Virus record (IMG/VR): IMGVR_UViG_3300033141_001582
Location: 1 to 44,377 of that record
Length of the DNA stretch: 44,377 nt
Source: a virus
Direction: 5' to 3' (one strand)
Shown here piece after piece: positions 23,860-29,977 of the stretch (position 1 is the first letter of the stretch; every line of letters begins with the position of its first letter). The notes below the pieces were generated by a model that was not told where the DNA came from, did not search any database, and saw nothing but the letters and a program-made list of their open reading frames with translations. Position numbers and translations under genes: made by a program.

Positions 23860-24240
23860 CTAGCCAGAAGCTTTCTCGGTCCCGGCAGTCTTGATGTCTT
23901 TCTTCAAGTCTGCCAAAGCGGCAATCTGCTCTTCCGGTGACATGCCAGCAAACTTGGCCTTGAAGGCGGCGACTGGATCACTTACACGCTCGATGGCAAC
24001 GCCTGGCTTCCAGGCAGCCATAAGTTTGACGATTTCCTCGGCTGACTTCTTGGCCTCAAGGTAGCGCCGCATAGCAGCCTGAGCAGTGATCTTCGCACTG
24101 GCTTTAAAGTTCGAAAACACCACGGCTTCGCCAAACTTGGTGATGGCATCTTCCAGACCCTCACCGAAGTCTACATAAATCGTAGCTTCTCTGTCTTCGT
24201 CACCGACCTTTTTCTTGGCCTTAATTTCTACGTCCGCCAT
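23860..24240 (-). CDS. predicted highly expressed protein, paralogue of 30826-31167 product
   Basis: A 126-residue charged protein. A beta-like N-terminus (ADVEIKAKKKVGDEDREATIYVDFG) is followed by helices and a C-terminal DPVAAFKAKFAGMSPEEQIAAL. The last block is nearly repeated in the gene at 30826 (DPTKAYAALFAGLSPEQQ). It has its own consensus promoter, a structured leader and an intrinsic terminator, so it is a single-gene unit. AAGGAGAACG precedes the ATG. Function unknown; strong expression among replication genes suggests a stoichiometric nucleoid or replication protein (inference). Confidence 0.7.
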   Translation of the reverse strand: MADVEIKAKKKVGDEDREATIYVDFGEGLEDAITKFGEAVVFSNFKASAKITAQAAMRRYLEAKKSAEEIVKLMAAWKPGVAIERVSDPVAAFKAKFAGMSPEEQIAALADLKKDIKTAGTEKASG

Positions 24241-24302
24241 GATTCGTTCTCCTTGTTAAAGTTCTTGTTGATAGGTTTTAGTTTTTGGTAGGAACAATTA
24301 GG

Positions 24303-24343
24303 CTAGATCATATTACGCCTCCTTTCGCTTTCTCATGATATGA
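24303..24343 (-). promoter_or_regulatory. structured leader with a two-codon mini-ORF
   Basis: The predicted transcript starts near 24344 and immediately forms a TCATAT/ATATGA stem (24338-24343 with 24308-24313). Its loop carries AAAGGAGG, a strong ribosome site, which is followed by ATG ATC TAG (24303-24311), a Met-Ile-stop mini-ORF. The real gene starts 60 bases further on with its own site. Confidence 0.5.
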
Positions 24344-24350
24344 CAAAAGC

Positions 24351-24379
24351 ATCATAACATAATGTTGGTTAGTTGTCAA
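24351..24379 (-). promoter_or_regulatory. sigma-70 promoter TTGACA-17-TATGAT
   Basis: On the minus strand the -35 is at 24374-24379 and the -10 at 24351-24356, with a 17-base spacer. A 7+6+7 inverted repeat (24374-24393) overlaps the -35 and could be an operator. It drives the 23860-24240 gene. Confidence 0.8.
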
Positions 24380-24393
24380 TGTAATAATTGACA
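24374..24393. promoter_or_regulatory. inverted repeat TGTCAAT-N6-ATTGACA over the -35 (candidate operator)
   Basis: Seven-base arms separated by six bases, placed so that one arm supplies the -35 hexamer. The symmetry and position fit a repressor site, but no other copy was found, so function is unproven. Confidence 0.5.
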
Positions 24394-24430
24394 TTTTTAG
24401 GCCTAGGATCACAGATTGACTCCAATGCTT

Positions 24431-24454
24431 CTCTGTTCATAAAATGAACGAAGT
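24431..24454. repeat. dispersed palindrome copy 4 (GTTCATAAAATGAAC)
   Basis: Core at 24435-24449 with the GAAG flank on the right. It lies immediately after the stop of the leftward gene at 24458 and about 55 bases upstream of the strong promoter. This copy is not next to a ribosome site. Confidence 0.85.
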
Positions 24455-24457
24455 TGA

Positions 24458-24667
24458 TCAATCGAGCTCCTTTTCATACTTCCATGCCACAGCCTTCAGC
24501 AAGGCCAGAGCCTTCCCAGGCCTGCGTTTGGCTATTCGCTCGATCTTCGGGATGAAGCCAGCATCGAGGAAGTAGCGATACTTCACGTTGTTGATAAGGA
24601 CGCCGATTTCACCACAAGCAAGAGTGTAGCGGATGGCGAAGTTAAGCTTTTTCAACTCAGTATCCAT
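24458..24667 (-). CDS. hypothetical protein, 69 aa
   Basis: The start at ATG 24667 lies inside the end of the preceding tiny membrane gene and relies on coupling; no clear ribosome site is seen. The protein is basic and helical (MDTELKKLNFAIRYTLACGE, IPKIERIAKRRPGKALALLKAVAWKYEKEL). Not recognised. Confidence 0.5.
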   Translation of the reverse strand: MDTELKKLNFAIRYTLACGEIGVLINNVKYRYFLDAGFIPKIERIAKRRPGKALALLKAVAWKYEKELD

Positions 24668-24762
24668 GTCCAGAACTTGGCTATGTAGAATCCCTCGGTC
24701 ACCAAGTAGGCGACGCCCACGAGGAACAACACGTAGCACGACCATAACATGATTCTTCTCAT
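24652..24762 (-). CDS. tiny membrane protein, 36 aa
   Basis: Begins MRRIMLWSCYVLFLVGVAY and is one transmembrane helix with a basic N-terminus. Its ATG overlaps the stop of the preceding 28-residue gene (ATGA). Too short for usual gene calling, but the chain of overlaps and hydrophobicity support it. Confidence 0.5.
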   Translation of the reverse strand: MRRIMLWSCYVLFLVGVAYLVTEGFYIAKFWTWILS

Positions 24763-24845
24763 GCGTAAGCGTTTAGGACGACCGCGGACGCGATGAAAAG
24801 TCCTAACAAAAACATCGCCAGTTGTAGTGCATACTTGTGTCTCAT
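24759..24845 (-). CDS. tiny membrane protein, 28 aa
   Basis: Begins MRHKYALQLAMFLLGLF with one hydrophobic helix, and is preceded by an outstanding GGAGGAGAGGAG ribosome site. It is the first of three overlapping small leftward genes. The same site argues against a longer reading frame in another phase that spans it. Function unknown. Confidence 0.55.
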   Translation of the reverse strand: MRHKYALQLAMFLLGLFIASAVVLNAYA

Positions 24846-24863
24846 CTCCTCTCCTCCTTCTGT

Positions 24864-25085
24864 TCAAGTTTTCTGTTGACAACGTTCCAACACCTCCTTG
24901 CTCTTAGAGGTCTTCTCGAACTCCAACAGTGCTCGAAACACATCAGGTTCGAGATACACTCTGTCAGTTGGCACCTCGTGATCGTTGGCGTGGAGCCAGA
25001 TGCCGAAGCCATCAAAGATGGCATAAACGCCGTCTCCTAAATACGAAGCTGGTGCCCTTCCACCTTCGAAGTTTATTATTTCCAT
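24864..25085 (-). CDS. small conserved-type phage protein (WLHANDHExPTD), 73 aa
   Basis: AAGGAGGTGATAAAG precedes ATG 25085. The central segment GVYAIFDGFGIWLHANDHEV, continuing PTDRVYLEPDVFRAL, belongs to a recurring phage protein type of unknown function. Likely a small alpha/beta fold. Confidence 0.6.
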   Translation of the reverse strand: MEIINFEGGRAPASYLGDGVYAIFDGFGIWLHANDHEVPTDRVYLEPDVFRALLEFEKTSKSKEVLERCQQKT

Positions 25086-25119
25086 CTTTATCACCTCCTT
25101 TCCATCTTATTGCAGAAGC

Positions 25120-25139
25120 CCTCACACCGAAGCATGAGG
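25120..25139 (-). terminator. UUCG-capped hairpin after the secreted-protein cassette
   Basis: On the minus strand eight pairs (two of them G-U) close a UUCG tetraloop. It lies between the end of the gene at 25152 and the next leftward gene. The tail is GCTTCTGC, without a long U-tract, so it may terminate weakly or protect the 3' end. Confidence 0.55.
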
Positions 25140-25151
25140 ACAACTGTAATA

Positions 25152-25844
25152 CTACGGAAGCGGTTCAAGTGCTATACCTTGAATCCAAGGATCCTTGTTA
25201 GCACCTGATTTGCCACTGGAGTAACCAAGCATACCAGTAGCAACCTGGCCACCGTCCTGTGTGGCGTTTAAACTGCCACTAACGCCACCAAGTCCGATGC
25301 CCCAACCAGTTGCGTACATTGAGAAGTCCACGCCCTGACGGGTAATGTGTACTGTGTTAGAACCCATCTTGTTCGCAATGAGTAGCGTCAACTGAAGGGC
25401 ATCCAGGGACGTGAAGTCCTTACCTGCCTTAGCCATGACATAACCCCGGCGTTGGTAACGCTTGTCAGCCACATTCTTTTTGCCAGTGTAGATGACCGTC
25501 ACGACCTGCTTCAGAGCCTCGACGTTGGTGACACGCTCAAGCCCGTTCGCTTCCAACATTTCGTTGGAAAGACTTGCCTGCAGAGATCCAATGGTGAATG
25601 CGTTTCCATAAAGCAGGATGTCTGCAAGTGGCCGAAACCTGAAGCCAGGGTTGTCAGGACCGAAGTAGGGAATCAACTGAGGGAATTTCAGGTCCTGAGG
25701 CACGACGTTCATAGGGATCTTGGAACCCTGGTGAGTCGTGTTGATAACCGCCAAGGACTCCGCCGTGGAACCTGCCAAGGCGACGCCAGCAAGAAATAGA
25801 AAGCTTACTGCGAAAACCAGCAGTGAGATCATTATGCTTTTCAT
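25152..25844 (-). CDS. secreted protein with Sec signal peptide, 230 aa
   Basis: Residues 1-24 are a clear signal peptide (MKSIMISLLVFAVSFLFLAG, then VALAG) with a likely cut near ALA-G. The mature part is mixed alpha/beta and ends in a Gly/Ser-rich segment (GLGGVSGSLNATQDGGQVAT). No enzyme motif recognised. It follows another signal-peptide gene in a two-gene leftward cassette with hairpins at both ends, so it may be a lysogenic-conversion-type or infection-time surface/periplasmic factor (inference). Confidence 0.65.
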   Translation of the reverse strand: MKSIMISLLVFAVSFLFLAGVALAGSTAESLAVINTTHQGSKIPMNVVPQDLKFPQLIPYFGPDNPGFRFRPLADILLYGNAFTIGSLQASLSNEMLEANGLERVTNVEALKQVVTVIYTGKKNVADKRYQRRGYVMAKAGKDFTSLDALQLTLLIANKMGSNTVHITRQGVDFSMYATGWGIGLGGVSGSLNATQDGGQVATGMLGYSSGKSGANKDPWIQGIALEPLP

Positions 25845-25868
25845 GCTTATTCTCCTTTGAGGTTAGGA

Positions 25869-25886
25869 CTGGCCAGGATCGGCCAG
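25869..25886 (-). terminator. hairpin between the two secreted-protein genes
   Basis: CTGGCC-N6-GGCCAG, perfect, in the 54-base gap. Without a U-tract it may act as a processing or mRNA-stability element. The gap also holds AAAGGAGAATAAGC for the next gene. Confidence 0.45.
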
Positions 25887-25898
25887 CCCAGTTAAGGT

Positions 25899-26702
25899 TT
25901 ACAGTGAACCTAAACCAACGTGACTCTCGGAATGTGTAGGACCACCTGTGGATGAATAGGAGGTATGGGTAGCGTTGGCACTGCTACCGCTAACTGCAGA
26001 TGTACCACACGTATGAGCATACCCGCCATCAGCAATATACCTGTCACCTCTGCCACCGGAGTCGTAACTGTAGTCAGCATATCCACCAGTCCATGCCTCT
26101 CCACTACCCTTTTGAGCATAAGAACTGGCCTCAACTCCTCCACTGCCTGATACGTTAGCATAGCGACGATCTGCACTACCGTATCTATCGGCATTCGCTT
26201 CTCCATAACTTCCTACAGCACCCCAAGCCGTACCAGTATTCTGCCATCCAGTAGTCTCGCTGAGTCCGCCGATAGCGCCACCAGTGGTTTTAGAAAAACC
26301 ATGAATCTCAAGGTCAGGTCCTTTCTCATAGGCCCAATAACTGGCATCACTACCTTGATCCCCTTGAACCCACTGATTTCCATAGGACAGTTCGCCTCCT
26401 GTGTACTGATAGCCATATCCCTCTATCTCGACTTCTGCTCCTTTGCCAACTGCCCACGCTCCAGACCGCTCAAGGGATTGTGAAGAATAGACACCACCCA
26501 AAACTCCATCTGAAGTAAGGCTACGGAAATGGCCTTCTTTTGTGTATCCTGGATAACCAAAGACTCTGGCTCTGGTGTAAGTGTCACCCACTGCATCAGC
26601 AATAGCCCAACCACCTGTACCACTGTTGTAGCTATCTGCCAACGCAGGGCCGGCCACAAACAACACTCCAAGGACAATAAGCAAGCTTATTAGCTTTCTC
26701 AT
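25899..26702 (-). CDS. secreted Gly/Ser/Tyr-rich protein, 267 aa
   Basis: Residues 1-22 are a signal peptide (MRKLISLLIVLGVLFVAGPA, then LAD). The mature protein is low in Lys and hydrophobics and very rich in Gly, Ser, Tyr and Ala, with loosely repeating GxWA/GxxG blocks. This looks like a beta-solenoid, adhesive or surface-layer type protein. AAAGGAG precedes the ATG. An unusual cargo for a phage replication operon; it may coat or alter the infected cell (inference). Confidence 0.65.
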   Translation of the reverse strand: MRKLISLLIVLGVLFVAGPALADSYNSGTGGWAIADAVGDTYTRARVFGYPGYTKEGHFRSLTSDGVLGGVYSSQSLERSGAWAVGKGAEVEIEGYGYQYTGGELSYGNQWVQGDQGSDASYWAYEKGPDLEIHGFSKTTGGAIGGLSETTGWQNTGTAWGAVGSYGEANADRYGSADRRYANVSGSGGVEASSYAQKGSGEAWTGGYADYSYDSGGRGDRYIADGGYAHTCGTSAVSGSSANATHTSYSSTGGPTHSESHVGLGSL

Positions 26703-26735
26703 TTTTGTCTCCTTTCAAATTTTCAAAGAACAAAT

Positions 26736-26771
26736 AAGTTAATGAACATCTACAAGTTAATGAACATCTAC
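26736..26771. repeat. two exact tandem copies of an 18-bp unit
   Basis: AAGTTAATGAACATCTAC occurs twice back to back, 34-69 bases upstream of the leftward secreted-protein gene, in the likely promoter/leader zone. It may be a regulatory iteron pair. Confidence 0.7.
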
Positions 26772-26809
26772 AGGTTTCGCCTTGGGTTGACTATCCAACC
26801 AACACTCAA

Positions 26810-26889
26810 GGAGCGTCCAAGGTCTCGAGAAGGTGACCTGGTCCTTGCCCAGAGGTCCAGACCCGCAGGAGGTAGATCCTTGGACGTCC
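26810..26889 (-). terminator. long-loop hairpin upstream of the secreted-protein cassette
   Basis: Arms 26810-26822 and 26878-26889 pair over 12 bases with one bulged G. The 55-base loop has further pairing potential (GACC/GGTC). It lies right after the stop of the leftward gene at 26898 and separates it from the cassette. No U-tract. Confidence 0.5.
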
Positions 26890-26897
26890 GTTCAATG

Positions 26898-27089
26898 TTA
26901 GTCAGGTGGTTCGGTGCTAATTGTAATCCACAGATTGTTGGCAGGGATACCACCAGAACGTGAGATGGACTGATTCACGTAGGTGATGTCCATCATCGTG
27001 TCCTCGCCCTGTACGAGCTCTTCTTGATAACGATCTCCACCAGCCTTGCGTGCTGGTCGTTCAAGTGTGAACTTGCGAGTTAGTTTCAT
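26898..27089 (-). CDS. small protein, 63 aa (MKLTRKFTLERPARKAGG type)
   Basis: AAAGGAGAACAAC precedes the ATG. The product has a strand-rich pattern: basic MKLTRKFTL, then GGDRYQEELVQGED and DITYVNQSISRSGG. Similar small phage proteins lie beside replication genes, but no function is known. Confidence 0.6.
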   Translation of the reverse strand: MKLTRKFTLERPARKAGGDRYQEELVQGEDTMMDITYVNQSISRSGGIPANNLWITISTEPPD

Positions 27090-27110
27090 GTTGTTCTCCT
27101 TTCGTTTAGG

Positions 27111-27308
27111 TTAACCAAAGGTCTCGTCCTGACACTTTTGACATAGGTGACTAATGTTAAACTCTTCCCAGCTTAACTTGTCTTTGAAGTCTTCTTTCTT
27201 CACGTTGAGCGACCCACAAGAGACGCAGCCGAGATCCTGGGTGGTTCTGCCGAATATTCTCTTTGCGACGCCGTCAACGAACTCCTGCATTTCCTTACTT
27301 CTTTCCAT
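27111..27308 (-). CDS. conserved-type zinc-ribbon phage protein (EFVDG...CVSCG...CQKCQDE)
   Basis: 65 residues: an N-terminal helix (MQEFVDGVAKRIFGR), CVSCGSLNVKKEDFKD, and the C-terminal ISHLCQKCQDETFG. This exact order is a frequently met small phage protein. Two CxxC pairs make a zinc ribbon. Role unknown. Confidence 0.7.
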   Translation of the reverse strand: MERSKEMQEFVDGVAKRIFGRTTQDLGCVSCGSLNVKKEDFKDKLSWEEFNISHLCQKCQDETFG

Positions 27309-27323
27309 ATCGAAAGTCTCCCT

Positions 27324-27614
27324 TCATCTCATAAGGTCCGCGATCAGCTTGTCTTGCTGATCTCTGGACATCTTCTCGAACATATTTCTGAACTTCTCCT
27401 TTGCCCTTTCAAGACTATCCTTTGTCTCGTCCTTGGGCACGTGAGTGATTTTTCCTTCTTCTTCTTTTGCCTTGCGTTCTGCCTCCAACGCACGATTCGC
27501 CCAGTAGGTGCAGCAGCGATCGAGTCGTTCGTATCGCTGCCGTGCCTTGACGAACTCGGGGTAGATCACTGCGTGACGCCGTTGGCAGTCCGTGGCTCGT
27601 TGACGGTGGTTCAT
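27324..27614 (-). CDS. coiled-coil protein, 96 aa
   Basis: Mostly charged helix (residues 20-60 and 70-96, for example ERAKEKFRNMFEKMSRDQQ), likely coiled coil. GGAGGAAGGAG precedes ATG 27614 and a dispersed palindrome copy lies just upstream of that site. Not recognised. Confidence 0.6.
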   Translation of the reverse strand: MNHRQRATDCQRRHAVIYPEFVKARQRYERLDRCCTYWANRALEAERKAKEEEGKITHVPKDETKDSLERAKEKFRNMFEKMSRDQQDKLIADLMR

Positions 27615-27629
27615 AGACTCCTTCCTCCA

Positions 27630-27653
27630 CTATGTTCATAAAATGAACGAAGT
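27630..27653. repeat. dispersed palindrome copy 5 (GTTCATAAAATGAAC)
   Basis: Core 27634-27648, GAAG flank on the right. Between the stop of the leftward gene at 27657 and the ribosome site of the gene starting at 27614. Confidence 0.85.
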
Positions 27654-27656
27654 TGT

Positions 27657-27890
27657 TCAAAATCCATCGAAGCGAACCTTGAACGGCAGTGCTCCAAGCG
27701 CTGCAAGCAAGTGCGCCGTCTTTCGCTCGCTGGCCAGAATGCACTCAACGATTGAGACGTTGTGGATGGGAAACTGCCTACGCAAGTCCGCGTGGCTCAT
27801 TCCGGAAGGAAAGCCAGTGATGTTAGACAGTGGCAGCTTGGGCTTGCGTGGTGCTGGTCGGTGTCGGCGTCGTAGTTTAGCTTTGGTCAT
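27657..27890 (-). CDS. basic protein, 77 aa
   Basis: The N-terminus is strongly basic (MTKAKLRRRHRPAPRKPKLP) and a helical part follows (SHADLRRQFPIHNVSIVECILASERK). The combination suggests nucleic-acid binding. GGAAGGAGGAG precedes the ATG, which overlaps the stop of the previous gene. Not recognised. Confidence 0.55.
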   Translation of the reverse strand: MTKAKLRRRHRPAPRKPKLPLSNITGFPSGMSHADLRRQFPIHNVSIVECILASERKTAHLLAALGALPFKVRFDGF

Positions 27891-28024
27891 ACTTCTCCTC
27901 CTTCCATTATAGGATCTAATACATCAAGTATCTCTTTGACGTCTTGCTTAGTAAGTTCGAACCCCTCCTCGTGGATAAGAGCTATTTGTAGGTCTTGATA
28001 AATTCTTTCTAATTCCTCAGTCAC
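27887..28024 (-). CDS. small acidic protein, 45 aa (GTG start)
   Basis: The GTG at 28024 follows an excellent GGGAGGTGA. The product is helical and acidic (TEELERIYQDLQIALIHEEG, then KQDVKEILDVLDPIMEGGE). The stop TGA overlaps the next ATG. Too short for most gene callers; the ribosome site and coupling support it. Confidence 0.6.
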   Translation of the reverse strand: MTEELERIYQDLQIALIHEEGFELTKQDVKEILDVLDPIMEGGEV

Positions 28025-28045
28025 TTTGGTTCACCTCCCTTCTTG

Positions 28046-28119
28046 AGCTAATGTTCAAAGAACGCTCGGGCGGAGGAAAGAGTCAATAAAGTTCCCGAGC
28101 GCCCCTTCAACATTAGGCT
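28046..28119 (-). terminator. composite hairpin
   Basis: An inner perfect stem of eight (28063-28070 with 28094-28101) sits inside an outer stem (28046-28055 with 28109-28119, one bulge). The outer arm starts within the end of the gene at 28113. The minus-strand trailing bases TTCTTTG follow the inner stem. Likely terminator or attenuator between the two genes. Confidence 0.6.
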
Positions 28120-28757
28120 ATTAACTTCTCCAACTCGGCCAGAACATCAGCGGCCGTTTCAGGCTTGGGTTCGGCCTTGGGCTCGTCCACGTGACTCAGC
28201 ATCTCTTCTGCTTGCTCTGCTATCATTGGAATCTCACTTGTAGGGCCTGTCTCATAGTCAACCAGTGGAGCCTCGTTCTTGCCGAGTCCAGGACCTTCGT
28301 ACTCTGGCTCGGGAGCCGGAACCTCTTCGACCATCTCCGGTTCCTCACCTGACTCGTACTGCTGTAGGTGTCTACTGGCCAGCTCCTCACGACCAGGGCC
28401 TGATGTCGGAACCTCCTCGTCAACCGTCTCCTGTGGTGCTGGCGTTGGAGAAGGCTCCGGCCCATAGTTCTTCTCATGAACTTCCTTCATGCCTGCGTGC
28501 CTTTCGATCGGCTTTACCTTTATGCGTGGCAGCTTGACTACCCTCGTACCCGTCACGACGTAAGGCTCGAGACGAGAGTATTGCTCCTCGTCATAGACCT
28601 TTCTGTATTTCGTCTTCGAGAACAACGTTCTCACTACCACCGTCTTCTTATTGCTCTTGACTACCTCCGCGTCGAACCAGTCGTGGCCAAGCATGACCTT
28701 GACCTTTTGGTTCGGCTTGTAGTCGATGCGGAGTCCTTTGTAACTTGTCTTACCCAT
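28113..28757 (-). CDS. acidic Pro/Glu-rich protein with N-terminal SH3/KOW-like part, 214 aa
   Basis: The start at ATG 28757 has AAGGAGGTG. Residues 1-85 are strand-rich (YKPNQKVKVMLGHDWFDAEV, TVVVRTLFSKTKYRKVY), like a small barrel. Residues 95-214 are disordered, Pro- and Glu-rich. Function unknown; such layouts occur in phage scaffolding and host-takeover proteins. Confidence 0.55.
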   Translation of the reverse strand: MGKTSYKGLRIDYKPNQKVKVMLGHDWFDAEVVKSNKKTVVVRTLFSKTKYRKVYDEEQYSRLEPYVVTGTRVVKLPRIKVKPIERHAGMKEVHEKNYGPEPSPTPAPQETVDEEVPTSGPGREELASRHLQQYESGEEPEMVEEVPAPEPEYEGPGLGKNEAPLVDYETGPTSEIPMIAEQAEEMLSHVDEPKAEPKPETAADVLAELEKLIA

Positions 28758-28767
28758 TAGCACCTCC

Positions 28768-28959
28768 TTAAGTTGATACCCAGTCGTGGAACGTGTCAGG
28801 CAGTTGGCCCTCAACTATACACTCATCTACGTAGATTGTGTAGTCTAAGTACACACCATTGAGTGAGACAGACCTTTTGCCTATCATCAACCTGATTTCT
28901 TCATACTCCCTACCATTTATAGTAATGGTCGCGAGTACATCCTTAATTTCTTTCGCCAT
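28768..28959 (-). CDS. hypothetical protein, 63 aa
   Basis: The start at ATG 28959 has GGAGGGAAGG upstream. A beta-rich small protein (VLATITINGREYEEIRLMIG, VYLDYTIYVDECIV). Not recognised. Confidence 0.55.
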   Translation of the reverse strand: MAKEIKDVLATITINGREYEEIRLMIGKRSVSLNGVYLDYTIYVDECIVEGQLPDTFHDWVST

Positions 28960-28973
28960 TGTCCTTCCCTCCA

Positions 28974-29111
28974 TTAAAGGTTGCCTATTAGGAACACTAA
29001 GTCTCCCATCCCTGTCAAAAACGCCACGAGCATCGTGAACAACGATGGCTTCTCAATAAGGTAACTGATGGCAACGGCAGTGCTTAGCAGAACCATGATT
29101 GAGTCTAGCAT
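28974..29111 (-). CDS. small membrane protein, 45 aa
   Basis: Starts at ATG 29111 with GAAGGAG. Two hydrophobic stretches (MVLLSTAVAISYLIEK and FTMLVAFLTGMGDLVFLIG) suggest two short helices across the membrane. It starts just past the stop of the previous gene, with a one-base gap between them. Function unknown. Confidence 0.55.
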   Translation of the reverse strand: MLDSIMVLLSTAVAISYLIEKPSLFTMLVAFLTGMGDLVFLIGNL

Positions 29112-29112
29112 T

Positions 29113-29280
29113 CTACTCCTTCGGAAGGTGTACGTTGATGAAGTGCCCGCCGACAAAGTCGATGCTCATTAAAACAGGCATCTCGCCCTCGTCGTTTTCG
29201 CTTTTGACTAGTGAGACAAGAATTTCATCACCAGGCTCGATCTGTTCCGTGAGTTTCTTTATTAGTTCTAGCCCTGTCAT
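29113..29280 (-). CDS. hypothetical protein, 55 aa
   Basis: Begins MTGLELIKKLTEQIEPGDEI and ends GGHFINVHLPKE; a small alpha/beta protein. It is the first gene after a consensus promoter (-10 at 29312-29317), about 25 bases from the predicted start of transcription, with a weak GAGAAAAG site. Not recognised. Confidence 0.6.
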   Translation of the reverse strand: MTGLELIKKLTEQIEPGDEILVSLVKSENDEGEMPVLMSIDFVGGHFINVHLPKE

Positions 29281-29311
29281 AACTTTTCTCTATTCTTAAT
29301 TGTTTAAAATC

Positions 29312-29340
29312 AGTATACCATAATCAAACGCAGATGTCAA
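29312..29340 (-). promoter_or_regulatory. sigma-70 promoter TTGACA-17-TATACT
   Basis: Minus-strand -35 at 29335-29340 and -10 at 29312-29317, spacer 17. The -35 region TTGACATCT and the GGTAT before the -10 are shared with two other promoters in this window. Confidence 0.8.
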
Positions 29341-29381
29341 GGCTCTATTGGTGTTTTTTTTTGTTCTACGTCATTTTGAGG

Positions 29382-29900
29382 TCAGGAAGTTTCAGGCTCT
29401 TCTACGACCGGAACGCCATTGACGTTGCCAAGCTCGTCATGCTCAGACTTGGAGCGTGCGGCTTGCTTAGCAGTGGCTATCCGCTGCGCGTCGGTGATAA
29501 CCTGCCCCATCTGAACAGGGTCGCTCGTTATCTTCTTAAGCTCTCCCTCTACATCTGCCTTGGTCCTTCTCGACTTCAGCTCTTTCACGTCCCATCCCTC
29601 GTAGTCATAAACTTCACGTTGCATCTCCTCCATGTAGTTCCTACCGCCGCGTCCGCTTGGGTTCAGGTCGCCAAGCCCGAGCCTTGTTAGAATCTCCCTT
29701 GCGTCGGTGATGCTCGTCACGCGCTCTGCATGGCCGCCCTTTATCAATATTCCCTCAAACTCCTCAAGCACCAGGCGCATTAGGAAACTCCTGCTCGGAA
29801 GCATTTGGCCCTTTATTGCGAAGAATCGTGCTACGGTAGCCAATGTAGTGCTCTTCACTCTCGCTTGCACGAGTGCGTCGCTCTTCTCTTGTCGATACAT
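29382..29900 (-). CDS. DNA-binding-like protein next to the candidate origin, 172 aa
   Basis: The N-terminal 50 residues (ARVKSTTLATVARFFAIKG followed by SRSFLMRLVLEEF) resemble a ribbon-helix-helix unit. The rest is charged and helical. It has its own consensus promoter and AAAGGAGTAAACG before ATG 29900. It directly borders the iteron-bearing inverted repeat, so an initiator or origin-regulating role is an attractive but unproven idea. Confidence 0.55.
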   Translation of the reverse strand: MYRQEKSDALVQARVKSTTLATVARFFAIKGQMLPSRSFLMRLVLEEFEGILIKGGHAERVTSITDAREILTRLGLGDLNPSGRGGRNYMEEMQREVYDYEGWDVKELKSRRTKADVEGELKKITSDPVQMGQVITDAQRIATAKQAARSKSEHDELGNVNGVPVVEEPETS

Positions 29901-29928
29901 CGTTTACTCCTTTCCCATTGTTCAGACT

Positions 29929-29957
29929 ATCATACCACATTCAAGCGTAGATGTCAA
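29929..29957 (-). promoter_or_regulatory. sigma-70 promoter TTGACA-17-TATGAT
   Basis: Minus-strand -35 at 29952-29957 and -10 at 29929-29934, spacer 17, ending in TGTGG before the -10 like its sister promoters. It drives the 29382-29900 gene and leads straight out of the candidate origin. Confidence 0.8.
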
Positions 29958-29977
29958 TTTAATATTTGGTGGAATTG

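Noticed and set aside
24652-24882. A 76-codon minus-strand frame starting with TTG
   Set aside because: The strong ribosome site inside it serves the 28-residue gene in another frame; only its last 36 codons are kept as a separate gene.
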